The notes under the pieces are model-generated. The model was not told the DNA's origin. It ran no database searches and worked only from the letters and a program-made list of their open reading frames with translations. From Candidatus Cybelea septentrionalis (GTDB lineage Bacteria; Vulcanimicrobiota; Vulcanimicrobiia; Vulcanimicrobiales; Vulcanimicrobiaceae), in contig PMHJ01000024.1 of assembly GCA_003158175.1 (NCBI GenBank), positions 82,443-146,442 on the forward strand: 64,000 nucleotides of DNA, given 5' to 3'. Each line of letters starts with the position of its first letter. Positions within the stretch are counted from its first letter, which is position 1. The position numbers were made by a program, and so were the translations under genes. This document shows, piece by piece, positions 33,625 to 42,954 of the stretch.

Positions 33625-35612
33625 GTACCTCGACCGCACCGCAGACGGAGCTCGTCAGTCTCAGCATCGATGGCGTGCCGGTGAACGTTCCCAAAGGAAC
33701 GCTCCTGGTGGAAGCCGCCAAGACGGTCAAGCAAGAGATTCCGGTCTACTGCTATCACACGAAGTTGGGGCCGGCCGGACTCTGCCGAATTTGCCTCGTC
33801 GACATCGAAGGGACGCCGAAGCTGCAGATCGCCTGCAACACCGTCGTGGCCGACGGCATGGTGGTGCGAACGCGCGGCGAGCGCGTCGAAGCGGCTCGCG
33901 CGATGGTGCTGGAGCTCTTTTTGGTCAACCATCCGTTAGACTGTCCGATCTGCGACAAAGGCGGCGAATGCGATCTGCAAGACTACGCGATGGCCTATGC
34001 GCGCGGCAACTCCGACGTCGCCGATCCGAAGCTCGCCAAGCCGAAGGCGGTCGATTTGGGCCCGACGATCGTTCTCGACGAGGAGCGCTGCGTCGTCTGT
34101 CAGCGGTGCGTTCGCTTCGACGACATCATCGCGGGCGAACGGCAACTCGTCGTCAAGGATCGCGGCGCCCGAGACATTATCGCGACCGCGAGCGGCCGCC
34201 CATATCGACACAACTTCACGGGAAACGTGACGGAGCTCTGTCCGGTCGGCGCCTTGACGTCGAAAACCTATCGTTTTAAGTCCCGTCCGTGGGATTTGGA
34301 GCGCACGCAAACGAGCTGCACGCAGTGTGCCGTGGGTTGCCGGCAGTACGCCGACGTGCGGTACGGCCGGCTTTTGCGAACGATGCTCGTCGAGGAGGAC
34401 CGGATCTCCGATGGTTGGCTCTGCGACCGCGGTCGATACAACATCGGCTTCTATGAGTCGCCGGACCGTTTAAAACAGCCGCTCTATCGCAAGCATGGAA
34501 GTTGGACGCAGGTCGGCTGGGAAGACGCGTTCTTCCTGTGGTCCAAAGCGATTGCCGATGCGATCGCGCAACGCGGCGCGGAGAACGTTGGCGTAATTGG
34601 CGGCGGACGGCTGACCAACGAAGAAGCATTTGCACTCGCCCACGTTTTTCGCAGCGCGGGCGTGCGAAATCTCGATTGGCGCGCGGGGCGTCAGTCTCAG
34701 GCGACGCCCGGCGCACGCGGCGGTTCGCTCGATGATATCGATTGCGCGCAAGCGATCGTGATCGCGGGAGAGTCTCCGGAGCAACGCGCTCCCGTGCTAT
34801 GGCTGCGCATCCAAAAAGCGGCGCGCAACGGCGCGAGGATCGTTTCGGAGGAATCTGCCGTGAAGGCTCGCGCGGGCGTCGGGGATGCGACCCGCGTCGC
34901 GCTGATTTGGGACGGTCTCGATCCGAAGGTGGGAAGCAGTTACACGCAGGCTTTCGCCGATCTCTCCGAGTTAGCGACCTACATCACGAGCGAACAAGCC
35001 AACGCCCGCGGCGCGGAGGCGATGGGCATGCTGCCGGGCAGCGGCGCCGGATACGCGCCGGTCGAACGGGGATACGACACGTCTGAGATGTTCGAAGCGG
35101 CGCGCGAAAACAGGCTCGCCGTACTCTCTATCTTCGGGGCGAACCCAGCGCGTAACGCACCGGATCCGGCAGCCGTCTGCGCGGCGCTCGAAGCAACGCC
35201 GTTCGTCGTCGTCAGCGAGCTCTTTATGACGGAGACCGCGCAGCGAGCCACGCTCGTTCTGCCCGCCGCCGGCGCCTTCGAGAAGAGCGGCACGGTCGTA
35301 AATCTCGCCGGCGATCTGCTTCCGGTGAGCGCGTCTCTGACGGCATCCGATTTTATTCGCTCCGATTTCGAAATTCTCACCGACCTGGCGGGAGCGCTTG
35401 GCGTCTCGCTCCCACCGACGCCCGAGCTCGAGCGCTCGGTGATCCTCGCGGCCACAAGCGAGCCGCGCGATTTTACGCTTGGCGACGAACGCTTCGTCCT
35501 TCGACAAGATCACGATGGCGGTGCTCGGGGTGACGAGGAGAACGGCGGGATCATGTCGGGGGGCGGGACGTGGCTGCACGACCCGTCGCTTGTGGGGATG
35601 AGGATCTCATAG
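33621..35612 (+). CDS. nuoG: NADH-quinone oxidoreductase subunit G
   Basis: A 663-residue 75-kDa subunit. The N-terminal ferredoxin-like domain carries a [2Fe-2S] site (CYHTKLGPAGLCRICLVD), then a His-Cys3 [4Fe-4S] site (HPLDCPICDKGGECDLQD) and a Cys4 cluster (CVVCQRCVRFDD with ELCPVGAL). A further SCTQCAVGC motif fits the extra N7 cluster seen in some bacterial NuoG. The rest is a molybdopterin-oxidoreductase-like fold that binds no cofactor in complex I. ATG 33621 overlaps the nuoF stop. It is shorter than the E. coli protein (about 900), mostly in the C-terminal half. Confidence 0.94.
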   Translation: MSTSTAPQTELVSLSIDGVPVNVPKGTLLVEAAKTVKQEIPVYCYHTKLGPAGLCRICLVDIEGTPKLQIACNTVVADGMVVRTRGERVEAARAMVLELFLVNHPLDCPICDKGGECDLQDYAMAYARGNSDVADPKLAKPKAVDLGPTIVLDEERCVVCQRCVRFDDIIAGERQLVVKDRGARDIIATASGRPYRHNFTGNVTELCPVGALTSKTYRFKSRPWDLERTQTSCTQCAVGCRQYADVRYGRLLRTMLVEEDRISDGWLCDRGRYNIGFYESPDRLKQPLYRKHGSWTQVGWEDAFFLWSKAIADAIAQRGAENVGVIGGGRLTNEEAFALAHVFRSAGVRNLDWRAGRQSQATPGARGGSLDDIDCAQAIVIAGESPEQRAPVLWLRIQKAARNGARIVSEESAVKARAGVGDATRVALIWDGLDPKVGSSYTQAFADLSELATYITSEQANARGAEAMGMLPGSGAGYAPVERGYDTSEMFEAARENRLAVLSIFGANPARNAPDPAAVCAALEATPFVVVSELFMTETAQRATLVLPAAGAFEKSGTVVNLAGDLLPVSASLTASDFIRSDFEILTDLAGALGVSLPPTPELERSVILAATSEPRDFTLGDERFVLRQDHDGGARGDEENGGIMSGGGTWLHDPSLVGMRIS

Positions 35613-36593
35613 ATGCCGTTGTGGCTTGAGGTCCTCATTAAATCGGTGATCCTGCTCTTCGTCGTCGTGACTTCGTTTGCGTACGCGATGCTGGCCGAAC
35701 GCAAGATTTTGGGATGGATGCAGCTACGCCCCGGGCCGAATCGCGTCGGTCCTTGGGGGCTCCTGCAGCCCGCCGCCGATGCCGCCAAGCTTATGCTCAA
35801 GGAAGACTTGACGCCGGAAACGGCCGATCCACTCCTCTATAAGCTTGCGCCCTTCATTTCGCTGCTGACGGCATTTTCGGTCTATGCAATCATTCCGTTT
35901 GGCGCGTCGGCATCGGGGCAAACCTGGGCGATCGGCAACGTCAACGCCGGAATTCTGCTGATTCTGGCGATCGGTTCGTTGGGCGTGTACGGAATTTGCT
36001 TAGGCGGCTGGGCATCGGGATCGAAGTATCCGCTGCTGGGCAGCGTGCGTTCGACGGCGCAGATGATCAGTTACGAGCTCGCCATGTCGCTGTCGTTCGT
36101 AGGCGTCCTGATTCTCGCCGGCACCACTTCACTCGACGGCATCGTCAACGCGCAGGCGCGCTGGTGGTTCGTACTTCCGCAGTTCGTCGGTTGTATGATC
36201 TACGTGATCACGGCCGTCGCGGAGACGAATCGGGCGCCGTTCGATCTGGTCGAGGCGGAGACCGAGCTGGTGGCAGGCTTCCACACCGAGTACTCGGGTT
36301 TGCGTTTTGGTTTGTTTTTCATCGCCGAGTACGTCAACATGCTCACGGTGTCGTGCATCGCGACGCTGCTCTTCTTCGGTGGATGGAACGCGCCGCTGCA
36401 CCTGACGTTTATTCCCGGCGTCGCCTGGTTCGTCATCAAGGTTGCGTGCTTTATGTTCTTTTATATGTGGTTGCGTGCGACGCTGCCGCGGCTTCGATAC
36501 GATCGCCTGATGGCTTTTGGATGGAAGATTCTGCTGCCGCTGGCGACGCTCAACCTCGTGGTCACGGCAATCGTCGTGGCGTATACGGGTTAG
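35613..36593 (+). CDS. nuoH: NADH-quinone oxidoreductase subunit H
   Basis: A 326-residue membrane subunit with eight helices. The first conserved loop is LAERKILGWMQLRPGPNRVG and the quinone-channel loop is ETNRAPFDLVEAETELVAGF, both hallmarks of NuoH. It anchors the hydrophilic arm and forms the quinone entry channel and the first proton-path residues. It begins directly after the nuoG stop, without a gap, and ends 7 bases before nuoI. Confidence 0.96.
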   Translation: MPLWLEVLIKSVILLFVVVTSFAYAMLAERKILGWMQLRPGPNRVGPWGLLQPAADAAKLMLKEDLTPETADPLLYKLAPFISLLTAFSVYAIIPFGASASGQTWAIGNVNAGILLILAIGSLGVYGICLGGWASGSKYPLLGSVRSTAQMISYELAMSLSFVGVLILAGTTSLDGIVNAQARWWFVLPQFVGCMIYVITAVAETNRAPFDLVEAETELVAGFHTEYSGLRFGLFFIAEYVNMLTVSCIATLLFFGGWNAPLHLTFIPGVAWFVIKVACFMFFYMWLRATLPRLRYDRLMAFGWKILLPLATLNLVVTAIVVAYTG

Positions 36594-36600
36594 GCGATCC

Positions 36601-37227
36601 ATGGCTTCACGCAAGCATCTCTATAACCCCGGCGCGATCCTGAAGGGGCTCTCGATTACCTTCGGGTTCATGTTTCGGAAGCGCCCGACGATCCCGTATC
36701 CATCGCTTAAGAAACAGCACTCGCCGCGCTTTCACGGGCTACACGAGTTGCGCCGCTACGCCGACGGCAAAGAGCGGTGCATTGGGTGCGAGCTCTGCTC
36801 GAGCGTTTGCCCGGCCAACGCCATCACCGTGATCGGGGCGGAAAACTCGCCGGACGATCGCCGGTCGCCGGGTGAGCGCTACGCCGCGCGCTATGAGATC
36901 GACGAGCTTCGCTGCATCTTTTGCGGAATGTGTGAAGAGGCGTGCCCCACCGATGCGATCGTGCTCACGCCGCGCTTCGAAATGGCCGACTATCGCCGGG
37001 GTTCGTTTATCTACGATAAGGACCGGCTGCTCGTGCCGCCCGACGCCGGCGTCGGCATGCCTCCCGACGACCGGCCCGGTGGAATCCCCGGCGATCTCGG
37101 CCGCGTCGCCGAGATCAAATCGACGACCGATGTCGATACCGGCTACAGCGCAACCTGGCGAGGGGAGATCCTCAAGACCCAGCACGAGGGGCTGGCTATC
37201 CTCAAGAAACCCGAGGCACAGGAATGA
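36601..37227 (+). CDS. nuoI: NADH-quinone oxidoreductase subunit I
   Basis: A 208-residue ferredoxin-like subunit with two [4Fe-4S] clusters, N6a and N6b, bound by CIGCELCSSVCPANAI and CIFCGMCEEACPTDAI. The N-terminal amphipathic helix (LKGLSITFGFMFRK) lies on the membrane. The C-terminal 60 residues after the second cluster are longer than in short NuoI forms. ATG 36601 is chosen because homology starts there, although the frame is open upstream inside nuoH. Its stop overlaps nuoJ by ATGA. Confidence 0.95.
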   Translation: MASRKHLYNPGAILKGLSITFGFMFRKRPTIPYPSLKKQHSPRFHGLHELRRYADGKERCIGCELCSSVCPANAITVIGAENSPDDRRSPGERYAARYEIDELRCIFCGMCEEACPTDAIVLTPRFEMADYRRGSFIYDKDRLLVPPDAGVGMPPDDRPGGIPGDLGRVAEIKSTTDVDTGYSATWRGEILKTQHEGLAILKKPEAQE

Positions 37228-37811
37228 TCGCATTTTGGGTGCTTGCGGCGATGCTGATTGCCAGCGCCGTGTGGACGATCGTGGCGAAGAAGCCCGTCTA
37301 CAGCGTCGTCGCCCTGTTGCTCAACTTTGCCACGCTCGCGGTTCTGTACGTTACGCTCTCGGCCGAGTTTCTGGCGGTCATCCAAATCATCGTCTACTCT
37401 GGCGCGATCCTCGTGCTCTTCGTCTTCGTGATCGCGCTCTTGGGCAGCGGGGTCGCCCCCTTTCCCACCGGCCCGAATCGCTTGCCGAAGATCTGGCTGC
37501 CTGCCGGGCTCTTCACGCTTGCGGCGTTCGGATTCCTCATCTATGCCGTCTCGAACGTCAAGATGGCCGCGGCGCCGGCAACCGGCGCGGTTGGAAATGC
37601 GAACGTTTTCGGCAGCGTCGCCGACTTTGGTAAAGCGCTCTTTACGGTGCAACTGCTTCCCTTCGAAGCGACGGGACTCGTCTTGATGGTGGCCGTAATC
37701 GGCGTCATCACTTTGGGCGGCGAACAGATGAGCGACGCCGAGGCGCAGCAGAGCCGCATGCGGGCGGATCGCGCGGTGCGCGAGGCGATCTTGCGCGAAG
37801 GCAAGGGCTGA
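37224..37811 (+). CDS. nuoJ: NADH-quinone oxidoreductase subunit J
   Basis: A 195-residue membrane subunit with five helices (first at residues 2-20). The segment AEFLAVIQIIVYSGAILVLF contains the pi-bulge region typical of NuoJ helix 3. The C-terminal 35 residues are charged and cytoplasmic. It takes part in coupling quinone reduction to proton pumping. It overlaps nuoI by four bases and nuoK by one. Confidence 0.93.
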   Translation: MIAFWVLAAMLIASAVWTIVAKKPVYSVVALLLNFATLAVLYVTLSAEFLAVIQIIVYSGAILVLFVFVIALLGSGVAPFPTGPNRLPKIWLPAGLFTLAAFGFLIYAVSNVKMAAAPATGAVGNANVFGSVADFGKALFTVQLLPFEATGLVLMVAVIGVITLGGEQMSDAEAQQSRMRADRAVREAILREGKG

Positions 37812-38116
37812 TGAGCGTTCCGATCAACGACTACGTGACCCTCGCTTCCGTCATTTTTTTCATCGGCGTCGTCGGCGTGATCGTTCGGCGCAATCCGCTC
37901 ATTATGCTGATGAGCGTCGAACTGATGTTCAACGCCGCAAACCTGCTCCTGATCGCCTACGCCCGCCTCTGGCTCCATAACGTCGGCCACATCTTTGCGT
38001 TCATCGTGATTACCGTTGCCGCCGCGGAGGCCGCGATTGGCCTCGCGATCGTGGTGACGACGTTCCGCCCCGAAAAGTACGTCGACGTCGACGATATTCG
38101 GAGGCTGCATGGGTGA
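37811..38116 (+). CDS. nuoK: NADH-quinone oxidoreductase subunit K
   Basis: A 101-residue three-helix membrane subunit related to MrpC. The conserved glutamates of the proton path are in helix 2 (LMSVELMFNAANL) and helix 3 (AAAEAAIGLAIV). The size is exactly typical. Its end overlaps the nuoL start by 8 bases. Confidence 0.94.
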   Translation: MSVPINDYVTLASVIFFIGVVGVIVRRNPLIMLMSVELMFNAANLLLIAYARLWLHNVGHIFAFIVITVAAAEAAIGLAIVVTTFRPEKYVDVDDIRRLHG

Positions 38117-40061
38117 TGTCGGCATGACGCATCACGTGCTCGGCGTCGCAGGCTCGTACCCGATGTTGCTGGCGTTGTGGCTGCTGCCTTTGGCGGGCGC
38201 GGTTATTTGTTGGGCGTTTGGGCCGCAGTTGCGCGCGATGGCCGGATGGCTTGTATCGGCGCTGGTCGGGGCATCGTTCGTACTGGCCGTGCTTTCGTGG
38301 CACGACGGCACGCAGAGCGTCGCGGGAGCCTCCGGCGCCAATCAGCCGCTCTTTTCCTGGATGCCTGGATTTGATTTTGGGCTCTTGCTCGATCCGCTCT
38401 CGCTGCTGTGGACCTTCATCATTACCGGCGTCGGGTTCTTAATCGTCTTCTATTCGATCGGGTACATGCAAGGCGATCGCGCATTCGCGCGATTCTTCGC
38501 CTACATGAGCTTCTTCGTTTTTGCGATGCTGACGCTCGTGCTCTCCGACAACTTCATAGGCCTGCTCGTCGGGTGGGGCCTGGTCGGCTTGGCGTCATAT
38601 TTTCTCATCGGCTTCTGGTTCGAGCGGCCCTCCGCCGTCGCCGCTGCGCGCAAAGCGTTCGTCATCAACGTGGTCGGAGACGTCGGTGTGATGTTTGCGA
38701 TCTTCGTGATCGTGGCCCACGTGCACTCGATCGGCTTCGGCGATACCTTTGCGGCTACGGGAACGTTGAGCGCGGCGGTCGTCCTTACGATTTGCATTGC
38801 ACTCTTCATCGGCGCAGCCGCCAAGTCGGCACAGGTGCCGTTGCACACTTGGCTGCCCGATGCGATGGAGGGGCCGACACCCGTTTCGGCCTTGATTCAC
38901 GCTGCCACCATGGTGACGGCGGGCGTCTATCTCATCGCACGCTGCGCGCCGCTGTGGAACGCGAGTCACGAAGCGCAACTAGTGGTTGGGACGGTCGGCG
39001 GACTGACGGCGCTGCTCGGAGCGATTCTCGGGACCGCGCAATGGGACATCAAACGGATCCTCGCCTATTCGACGATGTCGCAAATCGGCTACATGATCAT
39101 GGGCGTCGGGACCGGTGCCTACGAGGCCGGCATCGCACAGTTCTTTACCCACGCGTTCTTTAAGGCTCAACTCTTTTTAGGTGCCGGTTTGGTGATCCAC
39201 GCGCTCTCCGACGAGCAAGATATTCGCCGCATGGGCGGGCTCTGGAAGAAGATGCCGTTTGCGTTTTGGGTGATGCTGACCGGCGTGCTCTCGATCACCG
39301 GAGTTCCCGGTTTCTCGGGGTTCTTCTCGAAGGATGAGGTCATTTACGGTGCGCTGCAGCACGGGCATCCGTGGCTCGACGCAATCGGCATCGTGACGGC
39401 CGGCATTACCGCTTACTACATGTTCCGCCTGCTCTTCGTCGCGTTCTTGGGCGAATACCGCGGCGAGGCGCCCGTGCACACGGGCGGCGCCGGGTCCTGG
39501 ATCATGAACGTGCCGGTAGCGATCTTGGTCGTTCCAAGCGTCGCGATCGGCGGCGCATTGCTTTTTGGCGGCGACGCATCGCCGTGGGCGCACTTTTTTG
39601 CACCGCTCTTCGCGGCGCAGGCGCATCTGGCAGCGGCGCAAACTCCGGCACCGGCGATCTCCGAGAACCTCACCTCGGTGATCGTGGTGATCGTCGTGGC
39701 GATTGGTTTTGCCATCGCCTGGCAGCGCTACGCCACTGCGACCGCGCAACGCAATGCGGTCGATCGGCTTCGCACAGAGGCCGAGAGGATGCCGGCGGTT
39801 CTCACGAACCTCTTTTATTTTGACGCCGCGATCGATGCGATCTTCGTACGCCCGTCGCAAGCCTTGGGACGATTTTTTGGGCACGTGTTCGATCCCCGCA
39901 TACTCGACGGCGCCGTTCGCGAGATCGTCGTGACCGTTGGCGGCCTCGGAACGCTCGTACGCTCGCTGCAGACCGGCCTCTTGCGCGCGTACGCGTTGAT
40001 TTTGGTTTTCGGAGCGGCCTGCTTCATCGCATACTATGCCATCGCCGGAGCCGCACACTGA
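38109..40061 (+). CDS. nuoL: NADH-quinone oxidoreductase subunit L (antiporter-like)
   Basis: A 650-residue distal proton-pumping subunit with about 16 helices and a long C-terminal lateral helix. Conserved Mrp-antiporter segments are VGLASYFLIGFW, SAQVPLHTWLPDAMEGPTPV with SALIHAATMVTAGVYL, the lysine region QWDIKRILAYSTMSQIGYM and HAFFKAQLFLGAG. ATG 38109 lies inside the nuoK end; a second ATG five codons on is possible. nuoM follows with a one-base overlap. Confidence 0.95.
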   Translation: MGDVGMTHHVLGVAGSYPMLLALWLLPLAGAVICWAFGPQLRAMAGWLVSALVGASFVLAVLSWHDGTQSVAGASGANQPLFSWMPGFDFGLLLDPLSLLWTFIITGVGFLIVFYSIGYMQGDRAFARFFAYMSFFVFAMLTLVLSDNFIGLLVGWGLVGLASYFLIGFWFERPSAVAAARKAFVINVVGDVGVMFAIFVIVAHVHSIGFGDTFAATGTLSAAVVLTICIALFIGAAAKSAQVPLHTWLPDAMEGPTPVSALIHAATMVTAGVYLIARCAPLWNASHEAQLVVGTVGGLTALLGAILGTAQWDIKRILAYSTMSQIGYMIMGVGTGAYEAGIAQFFTHAFFKAQLFLGAGLVIHALSDEQDIRRMGGLWKKMPFAFWVMLTGVLSITGVPGFSGFFSKDEVIYGALQHGHPWLDAIGIVTAGITAYYMFRLLFVAFLGEYRGEAPVHTGGAGSWIMNVPVAILVVPSVAIGGALLFGGDASPWAHFFAPLFAAQAHLAAAQTPAPAISENLTSVIVVIVVAIGFAIAWQRYATATAQRNAVDRLRTEAERMPAVLTNLFYFDAAIDAIFVRPSQALGRFFGHVFDPRILDGAVREIVVTVGGLGTLVRSLQTGLLRAYALILVFGAACFIAYYAIAGAAH

Positions 40062-41470
40062 TGCCGCTCGTTCTCGTCAGCATTCTGCTTCCGATCGTTG
40101 CCGGCGCGTTGCTCGTGTTGCTGCCGCGCGGCGATCGCGTGCTCTCACGAGCGATCGGGACCGTCGTGGCGGCGATTACGTTTGGGACGGTTTTGGCGGC
40201 CGGTACCAGCGAATGGAGCGCGCGGTGGCTCTCGCGGCCCTTCGAGTCCGCCTTCCACTTCGGTGCGACGCCGATTTCGTATTGGATCGCATTACTCTTA
40301 GCACTCTGTACGGCGTGCGCGGTCGCCGCCTGCCGCGTCGAACGGACGCGAGACTTCGTCGCGCTTCTGCTCGCGCTCGAAGGGACGATGCTGGGCCTCT
40401 TCCTGGCGCGTGACCTCCTCGTCTTCGCTCTCTTTTGGGACCTGATGCTCGTCCCCGTGTTCTTTGCTCTCGTCGGTTGGGGCGAACATCCGGCGACGGC
40501 GTGGCGCTATTTCATCTATAATTTCGCGGGCGGTTTGACGTTGCTGCTCGCGACCGCCGCCTTCGGCATCATCTACGGCTCGACCGATGTGATCGGGAGC
40601 GGGGGCGCTCCGCTGGCCGGCGGGTGGGCTCCCTGGATCTACGCCGGGTTTGCCTTCGCATTTCTCGTGAAGACGCCGGTGTGGCCGCTCCATACGTGGA
40701 TGCCGCCGACCTACAGCGGGCTTCCCTCGCCGATGGTTTCGGTGGTCTCCGGCGTGCAGTCAAAGGCGGGACTCTACGGATTTCTTGTCATCGGCACGGC
40801 GTTGTTGCCGGCGTACGTACATCAGTACGCCACGCCGCTCATGGTTCTGGCCGGGATCTCCCTCATTTATGGAGCCGTCGTTGCATTAACGCAAAACGAC
40901 GCGAAGCGGATCGTCGCCTATTCCTCGCTCTCCCACCTTGGGCTCATCATCATCGCCATCGCGTCGGCGAATCCGCTCGCGCTCGACGGCGCACTGGTGT
41001 ATATCGTCGCCCACGGGCTCTTCTCCGCCGCATTATTTCTGCTGCTCGGTTACGTCGAGGAGCGCGAAGGGACTCGAGGCCTCCCTCGACTCGGCGGCTT
41101 GGCCTGGATGAATCCTCGCCTCGGCGGCGCGCTCTGCATTGCGGCGCTCGCGGCGTTGGGTCTGCCCGGCTTAGCGGGTTTTGCCGGCGAACTCTTGATC
41201 TTGATCGGCGTCTATCAAGCGGGATATGTCTGGCCGGTCGTCGTCGCGCTCGTTGCGATCGTGCTGGCGTCGGCATACATGCTGCGCCTTTATCAAGACA
41301 TCATGAACGGTCCCCAGCGGGAGGACTTGCCGATCCGTGCCGATCTCACGTGGCTTGAAGGTCTTGCGGTCGCGCCGCTGCTGGCCGCGCTGCTGCTGGT
41401 CGGAGTCTTTCCCAAGCCGCTCTTGGTCAACGCCGCAATCACCTCCGCTCAGAGTGGAACTCTTCGATGA
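40061..41470 (+). CDS. nuoM: NADH-quinone oxidoreductase subunit M (antiporter-like)
   Basis: A 469-residue proton-pumping subunit with about 14 helices. Typical NuoM segments are FALFWDLMLVPVFF (containing the proton-path Glu position of the antiporter family), VWPLHTWMPPTYSGLPSPM, GVQSKAGLYGF and the lysine region NDAKRIVAYSSLSHLGL. It sits between NuoL and NuoN in the membrane arm and overlaps both genes by one to four bases. Confidence 0.95.
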   Translation: MPLVLVSILLPIVAGALLVLLPRGDRVLSRAIGTVVAAITFGTVLAAGTSEWSARWLSRPFESAFHFGATPISYWIALLLALCTACAVAACRVERTRDFVALLLALEGTMLGLFLARDLLVFALFWDLMLVPVFFALVGWGEHPATAWRYFIYNFAGGLTLLLATAAFGIIYGSTDVIGSGGAPLAGGWAPWIYAGFAFAFLVKTPVWPLHTWMPPTYSGLPSPMVSVVSGVQSKAGLYGFLVIGTALLPAYVHQYATPLMVLAGISLIYGAVVALTQNDAKRIVAYSSLSHLGLIIIAIASANPLALDGALVYIVAHGLFSAALFLLLGYVEEREGTRGLPRLGGLAWMNPRLGGALCIAALAALGLPGLAGFAGELLILIGVYQAGYVWPVVVALVAIVLASAYMLRLYQDIMNGPQREDLPIRADLTWLEGLAVAPLLAALLLVGVFPKPLLVNAAITSAQSGTLR

Positions 41471-42897
41471 CGCTTTCGTTCACGAACGCCGACTGGAGCG
41501 CGATTCTTCCCGTCGAGATCGTCGCCGCGGCAGGCCTTGCGGTACTGCTCGCCGACCTCTTTTCCGGTCGCAAGCAGTGGCGTTATGTTTCGATCGTCAT
41601 CGGGCTGCTGGGCGTGGTGGCTGCAGGCATTGTTGCGGGACGGCAGTTCGGGCATAACTACGACGCATTCTTCGGCGGTTTCATGGCCGGTGGATTCGCC
41701 ACCGTTTTCGAGGAGATCGTGCTGATTGGGACGGCCGGTTCGTTGCTGCTCTACGGCACGATCGGGCCGGCCGGGCGCGTGGCCGGTACGACGGCGATCA
41801 TGCTTTGGAGTGCGTGCGGTGCGATGCTGATGGCGGGCGCGGCGAATTTGATCGCGATCTTTCTGGGTCTCGAGCTGCTGTCGTTGGGCCTGTATGCGCT
41901 CTGTGCTTCCGTAGATCGAAAAACGGCGCGAGAGTCGGCGCTCAAGTATTTGATCCTCAGCTCGACCGCCACGGCCTTCTTACTTTTTGGCGCGGCGCTG
42001 CTCTTCGGCGCGACGGGAAGCGTCATGCTGGACGATTTCATCAATCCGTCGCTGGCAACGAGCCCGATCTTTTGGATGGGCGCCGGCATGTTCCTCATCG
42101 GCTTGGTTTTTAAACTGAGCCTCGTGCCGTTCCACACCTGGACGCCGGACGTCTTCGAAGGGGCGCCATTGCCGGTGACCGCTTTCATGAGCGTGGTGAC
42201 AAAGACCGGAGCGCTCGCCGTCTTCGCGCGCTTCACGTACGACGCGTTGCCGCCGGGGGTGGCCGCAAAGCTTTTGCTGCCGGTATGGATCGTGGCGGCC
42301 ATCTCGATGATCGTGGGGAACGTCGGCATGCTCGCACAGGTCGATCTAAAGCGGCTGCTGGCGTATTCGGGCATCGCGCAGGTCGGATATATCGTCGTCG
42401 CGCTGGCGGGGGGGACGCCGCTTGGGCTGCGTTACGCGATCTATTATTTGACGGCGTACGCGCTCATGAACTTGGGTGCGTTTGCGGTCGCGGCTTCAAT
42501 ATCGGGTCCCGACGAAGACGGGTCGCAATTGAGCAGTTATCGCGGTCTCGGGCGGCGGCGACCGTGGCTTGCCGCAGCGATGACGATTTTTCTGCTGGCG
42601 CTGTCGGGCTTGCCGCCGACCGCCGGTTTCCTAGGAAAGATATTGATCCTTGCCGTGACGGTGGCAAATGGCTATATCTGGCTGGCCGCCGCGCTGATCG
42701 CCGGCACCGCGATCTCGCTCTATGCCTATGCCAAAGTGATCCGCGCGATGTATGCCCCGGAGGAGGGCCAGCACGAGCACGATCTGCGCCCCTTCGTCCC
42801 CCTGGCCTGGGCCAGTGCGGCACTCTGCGCCGCCGCCGTCGTCGCGATGACGTTCTATCCGCTGACGCCCAGCAACGTGCTGCCCCTCGTGCGATAG
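41467..42897 (+). CDS. nuoN: NADH-quinone oxidoreductase subunit N (antiporter-like)
   Basis: A 476-residue proton-pumping subunit with about 14 helices. Recognisable segments are FLGLELLSLGLYALCA, LKYLILSSTATAFLLFGAAL, LSLVPFHTWTPDVFEGAP and VDLKRLLAYSGIAQVGYI. It completes the standard A-to-N order, so the complex has all 14 core subunits with separate C and D. It overlaps nuoM by ATGA and is followed by a hairpin. Confidence 0.95.
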   Translation: MTLSFTNADWSAILPVEIVAAAGLAVLLADLFSGRKQWRYVSIVIGLLGVVAAGIVAGRQFGHNYDAFFGGFMAGGFATVFEEIVLIGTAGSLLLYGTIGPAGRVAGTTAIMLWSACGAMLMAGAANLIAIFLGLELLSLGLYALCASVDRKTARESALKYLILSSTATAFLLFGAALLFGATGSVMLDDFINPSLATSPIFWMGAGMFLIGLVFKLSLVPFHTWTPDVFEGAPLPVTAFMSVVTKTGALAVFARFTYDALPPGVAAKLLLPVWIVAAISMIVGNVGMLAQVDLKRLLAYSGIAQVGYIVVALAGGTPLGLRYAIYYLTAYALMNLGAFAVAASISGPDEDGSQLSSYRGLGRRRPWLAAAMTIFLLALSGLPPTAGFLGKILILAVTVANGYIWLAAALIAGTAISLYAYAKVIRAMYAPEEGQHEHDLRPFVPLAWASAALCAAAVVAMTFYPLTPSNVLPLVR

Positions 42898-42932
42898 CGC
42901 CCGCGTCACGCCGCCGGGCGGCCGTGCGCTAT
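42894..42932 (+). terminator. Hairpin after nuoN, possible attenuating terminator
   Basis: ATAGCGC (42894-42900, covering the nuoN stop codon) pairs with GCGCTAT (42926-42932), with an inner GCCG/CGGC pair. No run of T follows, and the ribosome-binding site of the TPR gene begins 6 bases later, so it may stabilise the nuo mRNA or reduce read-through rather than terminate fully. Confidence 0.35.
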
Positions 42933-42954
42933 AGCTCTCGAAGGGGTGCCTACA

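Noticed and set aside
39177-40058. 293-codon antisense frame over nuoL
   Set aside because: nuoL is unambiguous; the antisense product is His- and Arg-rich with no domains.
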